Positions 1 through 7,202 of a stretch of 10,669 nucleotides of DNA are shown piece after piece. The position numbers were made by a program, and so were the translations under genes. The notes below the pieces were generated by a model. It saw only the letters and a program-made list of their open reading frames with translations, had not been told where the DNA came from and ran no database searches. Every line of letters begins with the position of its first letter. Position 1 is the stretch's first letter. Origin of the DNA: Planctomycetota bacterium (GTDB lineage: Bacteria > Planctomycetota > UBA11346); NCBI GenBank assembly GCA_024641365.1, contig JAHEDF010000093.1, positions 1-10,669 of the forward strand, in the 5' to 3' direction.

Positions 1-1
1 A

Positions 2-121
2 CCCCATGAACGTGCCGTGGAAATTACCATTGATCTCGGCATCGGCTCAGCATCAGCTACCGTTATTGGTACAGATCGCAGTCATGAATATATTAGTGAG
101 AACGCAGATTACCGTAGTTAA
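2..121 (+). CDS. argJ: ArgJ C-terminal fragment (glutamate N-acetyltransferase / amino-acid acetyltransferase), 5' end outside window
   Basis: Only the last 39 codons are present, ending in TAA. The peptide keeps the ArgJ C-terminal signature: a VEITIDLG strand, a variable Gly/Ala/Ser stretch ending in ATVIGTD, then HEYISENADYRS, matching the family pattern DLT-HEYV-INADYR-T/S. ArgJ is a cytoplasmic enzyme of arginine biosynthesis that moves the acetyl group from N-acetylornithine to glutamate; some members also make N-acetylglutamate from acetyl-CoA. This tail lies in the C-terminal beta chain formed by autocleavage; the cleavage site is outside the window. Two usually conserved positions differ (Ser for Thr in the DLT-like motif and Glu for the Ile/Val before Asn), which does not suggest decay. 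No hairpin terminator follows. The stop codon lies in a tandem duplication. Confidence 0.85.
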   Translation, partial: PHERAVEITIDLGIGSASATVIGTDRSHEYISENADYRS

Positions 122-173
122 TTACTGATGGCAAACGACTGACCTTTAATTACTGATGACAAACGACTGACCT
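118..173. repeat. 28-bp tandem duplication spanning the argJ stop codon
   Basis: Two adjacent copies, 118-145 and 146-173, begin TTAATTACTGATG and end CAAACGACTGACCT. They differ at one base (G at 131, A at 159). The first copy supplies the argJ stop codon at 119-121. The near-identity suggests a recent slippage duplication. Nothing shows a transposon boundary, and no other full copy was noticed in the window. Confidence 0.85.
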
Positions 174-194
174 TCTTTTTAGTAAACTGTGCTT

Positions 195-198
195 GGAG
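195..198 (+). promoter_or_regulatory. Ribosome binding site fixing the start at 208
   Basis: GGAG lies 9 nt before the ATG at 208. The longer reading frame would start at the TTG at 193, which overlaps this SD, so the ATG is the better start. Confidence 0.7.
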
Positions 199-207
199 AA
201 TTACATT

Positions 208-2388
208 ATGACCTATCGTCTGATACGCACCTGTTTAATATTGTTTGTGATGATATCACTCTTATCGGCTAGTGAAGAATTTTCGTCGCCATGGCCGCTT
301 GATTTACCACATGAAAAAGGCGTCATTACACTCTACCAACCGCAACCCGAAAAATTAGAGGGCAACCTGCTAACTGGTCGTTGTGCCGCCTCGTTTTTAG
401 CAACCGGCAACGCAGAAGACAAACGGGTCTTTGGTGCGATTTGGTATTCAGCAAAACTTGATATCGATCTTGAAAATAGCATCGCTAAAACTCGCACATT
501 AACCATAACCAAGGTCATCACACCAAAGGGCGAACAAACCGGTAGCGATGGCGATGCCATTAAACAATTTATTGAACAAGCTGTCGTGAGCAAAGGCCTC
601 GAAATTGATTTAGATCGCCTTATTGCCACGCTTGAAGAACCCACCTTAACAAATGCCGAGGATTATAATGCGAAACCAGCAACCGTTTTCATTCGCTCAA
701 CACCAACCATTTTAATTATATTAGATGGTGAAGCGCAAATTCGTGAGGTCGATGGCGTTAAGCGTGTTATTAATTCTCCTGCATTTATTGCCGCTGACTC
801 CTCGGGTACGTGGTGGTTGCGTGGTGAACATGATTGGCTCATTGCCAAAGAACTAACGGGGCCGTGGACAATCCCCACACACAACCCAGAAACGGCTATA
901 AAAGAAGCAACCGTAAAGGCTGGTTTAACAACAGACATTGCGCGTGCTGGAGATGCCAAAGCACCCGATGTCATTGTTGTGACTGAACCCAGTGAATTAA
1001 TTGTATTCGAAGGCAAACCCTCGTTTGAACCAATCGGCGACGGTACGTTATTAGGTGCAACGAACACGGACGCGACTGCTTTAGTCGAGGTCGCAACTGG
1101 TAAACAATGGTTATTGCTTGCTGGTCGTTGGTATAGAGGAAATACATTAGACGACAATGCTATTTGGGAAATTATCACACCTGATCAATTGCCCACATCA
1201 TTTGCTTCTATCCCAGAAAAGTCTGAATGGGCCGCCGTACGCGTTCACATTCCTGGAACCCAAGAAGCCGAAGAGGCAACCGCTGAACAACAAATTCCAC
1301 AAACCGCACGCATTCCTCGAACTGCGAGCATTTCCATTACATTTGATGGCGAAGCCAAATGGATAAAAATAAAAGACCGTGCCGTTGAATATGCTGAAAA
1401 TTCTGCCGATGCTGTTTTTAGAATTGCTGGTCCAACCTATTATGCTTGTCGAGATGGTGTTTGGTATACTAGTGAAAACCTTTCATCACCATTTGTCGTC
1501 GCACCATCTGTTCCTGATGGCCTCAAGAATTTACCCGCTGACTGCCCATGGCATAATTGTTCGTATGTCTACGTATATGAAAGCAGTCCAACGCATATCT
1601 GGTGCGGTTATACGCCAGGTTATTTAGGATGGTACACCTGGCATGGCTGTCCAATTTATGGCACCGGTTACTGGTATCGCGGTTGGTATCGTGTGGTGTA
1701 TTATCCCCGCCCAGTTACGTATGGTGTCGGCATCCACTATAATCCATGGCTTGGCTGGGGTGTCAGCGTCGGTATTGGTGGACCACATTGGCGCATTAGT
1801 TTTTCATCCGGTGGCGGTCATCATAATGGCTGGTGGGGATGTGGCGGTCATAACAATATTACGATCAATAATAATATTACGATTAATGGTCGCCCAGGCA
1901 CGGGACGACCTGGAATTAATCCGCCACAAGGAGGCGCTCTAGCGCAACGGCCTACTATTTATGATCGGGTCCCAGGAGCCGAGCGCCCGCAATTAAAAGA
2001 TGCCGCTCAGCGAGCGCGCCCGGTTGATACCAGTGGAAAAACCTCGACACCTCGCACACGTGACAACCTCGCGGTTGATCGCGATGGGAATATTGCAAGA
2101 CCATCGCAAAACGGTGGCTGGGATTTCCGTGAAAATGGCGCCTGGAAAAATAAGCCTGATTCTCTACCAAAACCGGTCACGAAGCCGGCGACGTTACCAC
2201 AAAAACCTGAAACGCAGCCATTGCCAAAACCGACTACCAGGCCTGCACCACAACCGACCACCAAACCTGTTCCTAATTTTGACCGCACGCAACAAATGCG
2301 TAATCGCGGTAATCAACGCGCTTATCAACGTGCGGTGCCGGCATCTCGTCCAACATATAATCACGGCGGCGGTGGGCGACGTCGTTAA
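208..2388 (+). CDS. Secreted repeat protein with three beta-rich units and an aromatic/Gly-rich, Pro-rich tail; function unknown
   Basis: 726 residues from the ATG at 208. Residues 1-21 form a signal peptide (Arg near the start, hydrophobic core LILFVMISLLSA, then SEE), so the protein is exported. Three related units of about 65-70 residues lie near 159-228, 257-327 and 373-437. Each runs from hydrophobic strands through a DGE or EGK turn to a W/Y-rich strand (TWWLRGEHDW, LLLAGRWYRG, ACRDGVWYTS). Residues 446-530 are rich in Tyr, Trp and Gly, with YVYVYESSPTHIWCGYTPGY and five Cys between 446 and 481. Then come a His/Gly patch (535-549), an Asn/Ile run (549-560), a DRDGN...GGWDFRENGAW segment (624-646) and a Pro/Lys/Thr tail ending GGGGRRR. 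I recall uncharacterised envelope proteins of this layout, with YTPGY and HYNPW motifs, from PVC and other Gram-negative genomes. A surface or wall-associated role is inference. The gene converges on the next one with a 4-nt gap. Confidence 0.8.
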   Translation: MTYRLIRTCLILFVMISLLSASEEFSSPWPLDLPHEKGVITLYQPQPEKLEGNLLTGRCAASFLATGNAEDKRVFGAIWYSAKLDIDLENSIAKTRTLTITKVITPKGEQTGSDGDAIKQFIEQAVVSKGLEIDLDRLIATLEEPTLTNAEDYNAKPATVFIRSTPTILIILDGEAQIREVDGVKRVINSPAFIAADSSGTWWLRGEHDWLIAKELTGPWTIPTHNPETAIKEATVKAGLTTDIARAGDAKAPDVIVVTEPSELIVFEGKPSFEPIGDGTLLGATNTDATALVEVATGKQWLLLAGRWYRGNTLDDNAIWEIITPDQLPTSFASIPEKSEWAAVRVHIPGTQEAEEATAEQQIPQTARIPRTASISITFDGEAKWIKIKDRAVEYAENSADAVFRIAGPTYYACRDGVWYTSENLSSPFVVAPSVPDGLKNLPADCPWHNCSYVYVYESSPTHIWCGYTPGYLGWYTWHGCPIYGTGYWYRGWYRVVYYPRPVTYGVGIHYNPWLGWGVSVGIGGPHWRISFSSGGGHHNGWWGCGGHNNITINNNITINGRPGTGRPGINPPQGGALAQRPTIYDRVPGAERPQLKDAAQRARPVDTSGKTSTPRTRDNLAVDRDGNIARPSQNGGWDFRENGAWKNKPDSLPKPVTKPATLPQKPETQPLPKPTTRPAPQPTTKPVPNFDRTQQMRNRGNQRAYQRAVPASRPTYNHGGGGRRR

Positions 2389-2392
2389 TTAT

Positions 2393-3034
2393 TTACTCGT
2401 CACGCAAACGATTAACATCTTCTTCATGTAACGTTTGCGTATCGCTTTGATCACTGGCAATGACAACGGGATCATCGTCATCGCTAAACTGTTTTATTTT
2501 AATGAGTGGCACTAAATCATTTGCGCCGTAACGACGCGCACGATCTCGCAATGCTATGCCGAGGGCTTCCCATGCGGTAATCGCCGCGCGTAAACGATAC
2601 TGCTCGACCGCTGCCATAAGATCACTGCCCGTTAGACTTTGGTCTGAATTAAACACGGCGGTGATGCGTTCCAATTCAGTAACGGCATTCGCTAATTGTT
2701 CTTGCCGTTGTTTATTTTCTTGCTCCTGACGCCAACGATTGAGCGCAATTCGCACCTGCATTTGCTCGCCTGGATCTAATAACGCCGCTAGCGATTCTGG
2801 TAACTCATCATTTTGCAACGCATTGGTTCGACTAATGTGGCCAACAACACGTCCGCGATTTCGCGACTGAGCATCAGCACGAAGTATGGCAATACGGCGA
2901 GCGGCAACGCGTATGGATATGGTGGATGGCACGTGTTGCAGCGTGTCGTCTCGCGTTCGACGGCAAGCACTTGCCATGGTTGCCAGCACGGCACAGCCTG
3001 TGGCCCCTTCCTTCCTTTCCCATGGAGTGCCCAT
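2393..3034 (-). CDS. Unrecognised protein with Glu/Gln/Arg-rich helical segment; start uncertain
   Basis: The longest form is 213 residues. The part after residue 75 looks truly coding: helix-forming NDELPESLAALLDPGEQ, a probable coiled coil (RWRQEQENKQRQEQLANAVTELERI, about 103-127), then AAVEQYRLRAAITAWEALGIALRDRARRYG and an acidic tail with DDDD. I see no signal peptide, membrane segment or catalytic motif and do not recognise the family. The first 35-70 codons are less convincing: AGG, GGG and ATA occur, unlike the neighbouring genes, and the frame runs into the start of the divergent isomerase gene. The ATG at 3034 has a modest AGGT upstream. An ATG at 2977 and a GTG at 2932 are alternatives without a clear SD. 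If a downstream start is right, 2933-3032 would be a shared divergent promoter region. The stop is 4 nt from the stop of the convergent gene, with no terminator hairpin between them. Confidence 0.6.
   Translation of the reverse strand: MGTPWERKEGATGCAVLATMASACRRTRDDTLQHVPSTISIRVAARRIAILRADAQSRNRGRVVGHISRTNALQNDELPESLAALLDPGEQMQVRIALNRWRQEQENKQRQEQLANAVTELERITAVFNSDQSLTGSDLMAAVEQYRLRAAITAWEALGIALRDRARRYGANDLVPLIKIKQFSDDDDPVVIASDQSDTQTLHEEDVNRLRDE
3024..3027 (+). promoter_or_regulatory. Ribosome binding site for the isomerase gene
   Basis: GGAG is 5 nt before the ATG at 3033. This start places a twin-arginine signal at residues 10-11; starts further upstream (to 2886) add 49 residues with no signal-like or family character. 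Confidence 0.65.
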
Positions 3035-3941
3035 GTTACCTGATGCTCAAAATGTTTCCCGCCGATCGCTGTTAGCTGGCGCCATTGGCGGGGCTGCCGT
3101 ACTCTCGGCCGGTTGTACGTCCGGCTCAGCTCGCATGACTCCTGGTGATGATCCAACTTGGCGCATTACCAACGGTCGCATTAATCAATCAGTCGTTGGC
3201 TGGTGTTTTAAACCGATGGAAGTCCCGGTATTAGCAAAAGCCGTCGCAGAAATGGGGTTTAAATCTGTTGAATTAGCTGACCCGCAGTTTTGGCCAACAT
3301 TAAAATCATTAGGACTGACTTGTGCAATTGCTGGCAGCCATGGATTTACCAAAGGCTTTAACCACATCGAAAATCATGAGATGTGTATCGCGAAAATTAC
3401 TGAACGTATTAATCAAGCCGCGGATTTTGGCTGTAAAAATGTCATCACCTTTTCTGGCATGCGTGAAGGCATTAGCGACGAAGAAGGTATTAAAAATTGC
3501 GTCATGGGTCTTAAAAAGGTCATGCCGCTTGCCGAGAAAAAAGGCGTCACCATTTGCATGGAAGTGTTAAATAGCCGTGTTAATGAAAACATGAAAGGTC
3601 ATCCAGACTATCAAGCCGACCTCATCGAGTTTGCTGTCGAAGTTTGTAAACAAGTCGGTAGTCCGCGTATGAAAATTTTATTCGATATTTATCACACGCA
3701 AATTATGCAAGGTGATATAATTGTCCGCATCAAACAATATAAAGATTATATCGGTCATTATCACACCGCTGGCGTGCCTGGTCGCGCCGAATTAGATGAC
3801 ACTCAAGAAATTAATTATCCGGCTGTTATGCGCGCTATTTTGGAAACCGGATACACGGGTTTTGTTGGACAAGAATTTATTCCAACATGGCCTGATAAAA
3901 TCAAAGCATTACGTCATGCCGCTCAAGTTTGTGATGTGTAG
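3033..3941 (+). CDS. Tat-exported lipoprotein of the sugar phosphate isomerase/epimerase (hydroxypyruvate isomerase-like) TIM-barrel family
   Basis: 302 residues from the ATG after GGAG. SRRSLLAG (9-16) is a twin-arginine signal and LSAGC (24-28) a lipobox, so Cys28 is the likely lipid-modified N-terminus: a folded protein exported and anchored to a membrane. The remainder is a xylose-isomerase-like TIM barrel. The hydroxypyruvate isomerase pattern is clear: DIYHTQIMQGDI (218-229), IGHYHTAGVPGR (240-251), EINYPAVMRAILETGYTGFVGQEFIP (259-284). Likely metal ligands by family analogy are Glu177 (CMEVLN), Asp218, His244 and Glu281. Known relatives isomerise or epimerise small sugars or keto acids, usually in the cytoplasm, so the substrate here is probably a different, extracytoplasmic sugar. 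The DUF1080 gene starts 68 nt downstream with no terminator between, so co-transcription is likely. The family is secure; true hydroxypyruvate isomerase activity is doubtful. Confidence 0.85.
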   Translation: MLPDAQNVSRRSLLAGAIGGAAVLSAGCTSGSARMTPGDDPTWRITNGRINQSVVGWCFKPMEVPVLAKAVAEMGFKSVELADPQFWPTLKSLGLTCAIAGSHGFTKGFNHIENHEMCIAKITERINQAADFGCKNVITFSGMREGISDEEGIKNCVMGLKKVMPLAEKKGVTICMEVLNSRVNENMKGHPDYQADLIEFAVEVCKQVGSPRMKILFDIYHTQIMQGDIIVRIKQYKDYIGHYHTAGVPGRAELDDTQEINYPAVMRAILETGYTGFVGQEFIPTWPDKIKALRHAAQVCDV

Positions 3942-4009
3942 CGATAGAACGAAACGGCACTCAACTCTTTGACCGTTACCTCGTAAGTACTAGCCACAAA
4001 GGAAACCAC

Positions 4010-4798
4010 ATGATAAAAAAACTCGTTACCACATTAACCATTTGCTGTGCCCTTGGTTTATCGCTTAACGCCGCAGAAAAAGGCCTCGGCTATCAAGATA
4101 CGCCACTAGTTCCTGGGACAAATTGGCATGTGCATGATGGCGAGCGCCCGCAGCCTCGCGTCGTTACTCCAGGTACTTTTAGCACCCAAGATAAACCCGG
4201 AACGCCACCGAGTGACGCCATTGTTTTATTTGATGGCACCGATCTCTCTAAATGGAAAAATCAAAACTGGAAAATTGAGGACGGCGCCATGATTGCTACC
4301 AAAGGGAATCAAGAATCCGTCGAACAATTTGGTGACTTGCAACTGCATATTGAATGGACCTCACCAACGCCGCCAAAAGGTACCGGTCAAGGTCGCGGTA
4401 ACAGCGGTGTCTTTTTAATGGGTCGTTATGAAATTCAGGTGCTCGATTGTTTTGAAAACCAAACCTATCCCGATGGTCAGGCCGCCGCTATTTACGGCAG
4501 TTACCCTCCCTTGGTAAATGCCTGTCGCAAACCAGGCGAATGGCAAACTTACGATATTATTTGGGAGTGTCCTAAATTTGATGGTGATAAAGTGGTAAAA
4601 CCAGCTTATGTCACAGTAATTCATAATGGCATTGTGGTCCATCACCGCAAAGAATTGCTTGGTAATACGAATCACAAAAAAGCTGCTTCGTATACCCCGC
4701 ATGCCGAGACAGGTCCCATCAAAATGCAGGACCACGGCAATCCTGTAAAATATAGAAATATTTGGGTACGGCCATTAAAAGGTTACGATCAACCGTAA
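4010..4798 (+). CDS. Secreted DUF1080 protein (3-keto-disaccharide hydrolase family), long form
   Basis: 262 residues. The SD AAAGGAA (3998-4004) precedes the ATG. Residues 1-22 are a signal peptide (MIKK, hydrophobic core, cleavage near LNAA/EK). The DUF1080 domain spans about 68-256: IVLFDGTDLSKWK (71-83), NWKIEDGAM (86-94), GDLQLHIEW (108-116), RGNSGVFLMGRYEIQVLD (129-146) and a closing strand HGNPVKYRNIWVRPL (242-256). The fold is concanavalin A-like; characterised members cleave 3-keto-glycosides made by sugar 3-dehydrogenases, but many are untested and no dehydrogenase lies in this window. Residues 23-67 are a linker-like extension (NWHVHDGERPQPR) that the second DUF1080 protein in the window lacks. 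Pairing with an exported isomerase suggests both act on one released sugar outside the cytoplasm (inference). Confidence 0.88.
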   Translation: MIKKLVTTLTICCALGLSLNAAEKGLGYQDTPLVPGTNWHVHDGERPQPRVVTPGTFSTQDKPGTPPSDAIVLFDGTDLSKWKNQNWKIEDGAMIATKGNQESVEQFGDLQLHIEWTSPTPPKGTGQGRGNSGVFLMGRYEIQVLDCFENQTYPDGQAAAIYGSYPPLVNACRKPGEWQTYDIIWECPKFDGDKVVKPAYVTVIHNGIVVHHRKELLGNTNHKKAASYTPHAETGPIKMQDHGNPVKYRNIWVRPLKGYDQP

Positions 4799-4823
4799 AT
4801 ATAAATAGAACTACTTATTTATG

Positions 4824-4859
4824 TAAGCGGCAGGGACAAAACCCTGCCGCTTATTTTTT
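4824..4859 (+). terminator. Intrinsic terminator after the DUF1080 gene
   Basis: A perfect 12-bp stem (4824-4835 with 4842-4853), 6-nt loop ACAAAA, then six T (4854-4859). It lies 25 nt after the DUF1080 stop. The 3' arm contains the stop codon (4851-4853) of the convergent cytochrome gene. Reading the minus strand, no T-run follows the stem, so it fits plus-strand termination best. Confidence 0.9.
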
Positions 4860-5849
4860 ACGGCGACGATCGTTCGGGTTACCTTCGGTTCGCGGGGGCG
4901 GCTTAGGCATATTGGTTGGATTGCCAATATACCGTGTTTGCGGCATCATCTTCTGCATCGCATCAATGCCCGTTTGAGTTACTTTGCTATTCATAACATA
5001 AACTTTTTCCAAGTCTTTAATACTCTGCAGCTGTGCCAACCCCTTGTCGTCAACCTCGGTTTCTATGAGATTTAAATAAGTCAGTTTTTGACAGTTTTTA
5101 AGCACCGCTAAAGTGGTAGAGCTAATTTTTGTTTTATCTAAGTTCAAACGTAATAAATTTTTACATTTGGCTATAAATTCACTGCTTCCGTCACTTACCG
5201 CTGAATGTGATAAATCGAGCCAGAAAATATTTGGAGCAATTCGTTCCAACAAGGCAATATGACTGGTGTCAAAGGGGCGGGTTAAATGACTGACATTAAC
5301 ATCAAGGGCTTTTTTATCTGCACTTATGGGGACAATAATCGCACCTTGTTCTGTCAGCGATTTAATCACATTCGCATCAGGGGTTTGCAATTTACTCGCT
5401 AATTGATCAACATCTGATGGTGGCAAAGTGACCGGTCCCAACGCCGCTTGTAATTGTGGCGCTTGTAGATTAACGCCATCAAATTGTGCTCCGTTTTTTA
5501 TCCAGTCACGTATGCGATCCGTTTGATTTTGCGTAAGAGGATCACCTTTAGCGGGCATTACGTCGTCATCGCCTTTGGCCAAAATGGTCAACGTATAGAG
5601 CGTGCTTTTTTCTGGTTTGCCAGCATATAAAATTAATCCGTTTTTACCGCCCTTTAAAATCGCCTCTGGGCTATCAAGACGCAATTCTCCCTTTTGTTTT
5701 TCAGGTCCATGACAACTCACGCAACGATCAGCTATAATCGGCTGAACGTCATTAGCATACGTAGCGCTATCTGCAGCTATTGTCTCTGAAACAAAGAACG
5801 ACATGAATCCACTGACAAAAACAATTGAACTCATTGCACGATAGAACAT
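4851..5849 (-). CDS. Exported planctomycete-type cytochrome c with leucine-rich repeats
   Basis: 332 residues; SD AGGTGGAG (5855-5862) precedes the ATG. Signal peptide 1-26 (SSIVFVSGFMSFFVSETIAA). The cytochrome domain is about 30-125: YANDVQPIIADRCVSCHGPE carries a CxxCH haem site at 43-47, KGELRLDSPEAILKGG is the typical planctomycete cytochrome motif, and Met98 in DDVMP is the probable sixth haem ligand. A linker follows to about 195. Residues 205-300 form several leucine-rich repeats of about 24 residues (FWLDLSHSAVSD, LLRLNLDKTKISS, LTYLNLIETEVDD, LEKVYVMNSKVTQ). The tail is Pro-rich and very basic (DRRRKK). It probably transfers electrons outside the cytoplasm while the repeats bind a partner or polymer (inference). 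It is the last gene of the operon, 46 nt after the DUF1501 gene, and its stop lies inside the opposing terminator stem. Confidence 0.88.
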   Translation of the reverse strand: MFYRAMSSIVFVSGFMSFFVSETIAADSATYANDVQPIIADRCVSCHGPEKQKGELRLDSPEAILKGGKNGLILYAGKPEKSTLYTLTILAKGDDDVMPAKGDPLTQNQTDRIRDWIKNGAQFDGVNLQAPQLQAALGPVTLPPSDVDQLASKLQTPDANVIKSLTEQGAIIVPISADKKALDVNVSHLTRPFDTSHIALLERIAPNIFWLDLSHSAVSDGSSEFIAKCKNLLRLNLDKTKISSTTLAVLKNCQKLTYLNLIETEVDDKGLAQLQSIKDLEKVYVMNSKVTQTGIDAMQKMMPQTRYIGNPTNMPKPPPRTEGNPNDRRRKK

Positions 5850-5863
5850 AGAAACTCCACCTC

Positions 5864-5893
5864 TATATTTCTAAGGAATGTCCAAGAAATATA
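5864..5893 (-). promoter_or_regulatory. Intercistronic 9-bp inverted repeat next to the cytochrome gene SD
   Basis: TATATTTCT (5864-5872) is perfectly complementary to AGAAATATA (5885-5893) around a 12-nt loop. In the operon transcript the hairpin begins 2 nt after the DUF1501 stop and ends 1 nt before the AGGTGGAG SD of the cytochrome gene. It is AT-rich and has no T-run, so it is not a standard terminator. A role in mRNA stability or translation is inference. Confidence 0.5.
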
Positions 5894-5895
5894 TT

Positions 5896-7191
5896 TTAGA
5901 AAAGCGTGGTCAGCGGACGACCTTTGTCGGCAAAAGTAAATGGGCGTCCCTGTGGTGAGGTGACAACCTGATCTAATGGTAATCCCAATGCATAACCGAT
6001 GGTCGCATTAAAGTCTGGTACCTGAATTTTTCCTGCTGCCACATCGGCACCTGATTTATCGGTCGCACCATGTACTTGTCCGCCATTTAAACCTCCACCT
6101 GCCAATAAACATGAGAACGCTTTCGGATAATGATCACGACCATTATTACCATTTATACGTGGCGTACGACCAAAATCAGTGGCTAAAACAACTAAGGTTT
6201 CATCTAATAATCCGCGACTTTCTAAATCAGCTAATAAGGCGGCAAGGCCTTGATCTAAAATTTGCGCACGCGCTTCAACGCGATCAAAATTATCATCGTG
6301 TGTATCCCAACCGCCTAAATTCACTTCAACAAATCGCACATCGTGCTCGACTAAACGACGAGCTAAAAGGCAACCTTGGCCAAATTCATCGTCTCCGTAC
6401 ATCGCTTGAATGGATTCTGGCTCCTTACTTACATCAAATGCTGCTAAATCTTCTGATTTCATTAAATGCACGGCTTCTTTATATAAGTCTTTATAACCGC
6501 GTACGTCTTTAACGTTAAATTCACTTTCAAATTGTTTGTTGAGTTGATCGAGAATGCCTAAACGACGTTCCATTTTTTGTTCGGTTACACCACGTGCTAA
6601 TTCGCTATGTTGTAACCCCGACTTCGAACTTCCTAATGGCAAAGGGGCATATTTAGATTCTAAAAATCCACCGCCTGGATGCCGTCCACCGCCACCAATC
6701 ATGACATTAGTTGGTAAAGTGGGATGACCACGACCAACGAAATAAGAATGCCACGCACCCATTGCCGGATGACGAATCGTGCCACGTTGGGTAAAGCTGG
6801 TATGCATTAAATAATTAGCTTGTTCGTGGGCACCCTGTGTTGAGGTCATGCCGCGTAATAAAACAGCTTTATCCATATGCTGTGCTAATTGAGGAAAATG
6901 TTCACTAATTTGAATACCATCACTGACCGTTGAAATGGCCTTGGTTGGTCCACCCGTTTCTGTACCTGGCTTCGGATCAAAGGTGTCGATGTGGCTCATG
7001 CCGCCACCCATGTACAAATAAATACAATTACGTGCGGTTGGTCGACGACGGACACCAGCGACTGGATCAGCGCCTAAAACAACTCGTTGCGCCATCAATG
7101 GCATAATGGTGACGCCAAGCGCGGCCTTGGCGATCCCGCTTAAAAAACTACGACGTGAACAATTATCAAGACGATGAGCGAGTTTTTTCAT
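5896..7191 (-). CDS. DUF1501 protein with Tat signal
   Basis: 431 residues, ATG at 7191 after the SD AAGGAT. The Tat signal is SRRSFLSG (12-19) followed by a hydrophobic stretch to about residue 40 (GVTIMPLMAQRVVLGADP). DUF1501 motifs: YLYMGGGMSHIDTFDPKPG (58-76), GGWDTHDDNFDRV (293-305), ATDFGRTPRING (337-348) and GRDHYP (351-356). The family is related to the alkaline phosphatase/sulfatase fold, and the Asp/His clusters in these motifs resemble metal-binding positions, but no activity is established and a sulfatase call would overreach. The length is normal. It starts 11 nt after the stop of the DUF1549/DUF1553 gene, with its SD overlapping that stop (TAAGGAT), so the two are translationally close. 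This pairing is a hallmark of PVC genomes. Confidence 0.9.
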   Translation of the reverse strand: MKKLAHRLDNCSRRSFLSGIAKAALGVTIMPLMAQRVVLGADPVAGVRRRPTARNCIYLYMGGGMSHIDTFDPKPGTETGGPTKAISTVSDGIQISEHFPQLAQHMDKAVLLRGMTSTQGAHEQANYLMHTSFTQRGTIRHPAMGAWHSYFVGRGHPTLPTNVMIGGGGRHPGGGFLESKYAPLPLGSSKSGLQHSELARGVTEQKMERRLGILDQLNKQFESEFNVKDVRGYKDLYKEAVHLMKSEDLAAFDVSKEPESIQAMYGDDEFGQGCLLARRLVEHDVRFVEVNLGGWDTHDDNFDRVEARAQILDQGLAALLADLESRGLLDETLVVLATDFGRTPRINGNNGRDHYPKAFSCLLAGGGLNGGQVHGATDKSGADVAAGKIQVPDFNATIGYALGLPLDQVVTSPQGRPFTFADKGRPLTTLF

Positions 7192-7202
7192 AAGTGATAT
7201 CC

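Noticed and set aside
118..173. CRISPR or attachment site
   Set aside because: Two directly adjacent copies without spacers do not make an array, and no integrase or tRNA gene is nearby.
193..207. TTG start giving five extra residues to the 726-residue protein
   Set aside because: The TTG overlaps the GGAG SD of the ATG at 208, and the signal peptide begins naturally at that ATG.
2886..3032. N-terminal extension of the isomerase gene to an ATG at 2886
   Set aside because: The added 49 residues are not signal-like or family-like, and a good SD, Tat motif and lipobox fit the ATG at 3033.
3033..3941. Assigning the gene as hyi (cytoplasmic hydroxypyruvate isomerase)
   Set aside because: The export signal and lipobox and the context with a secreted DUF1080 protein argue against the cytoplasmic glyoxylate pathway role.
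5896..7191. Calling the DUF1501 protein a sulfatase
   Set aside because: No sulfatase signature (C/S-x-P-x-R) was seen; only the wider fold relationship can be supported.
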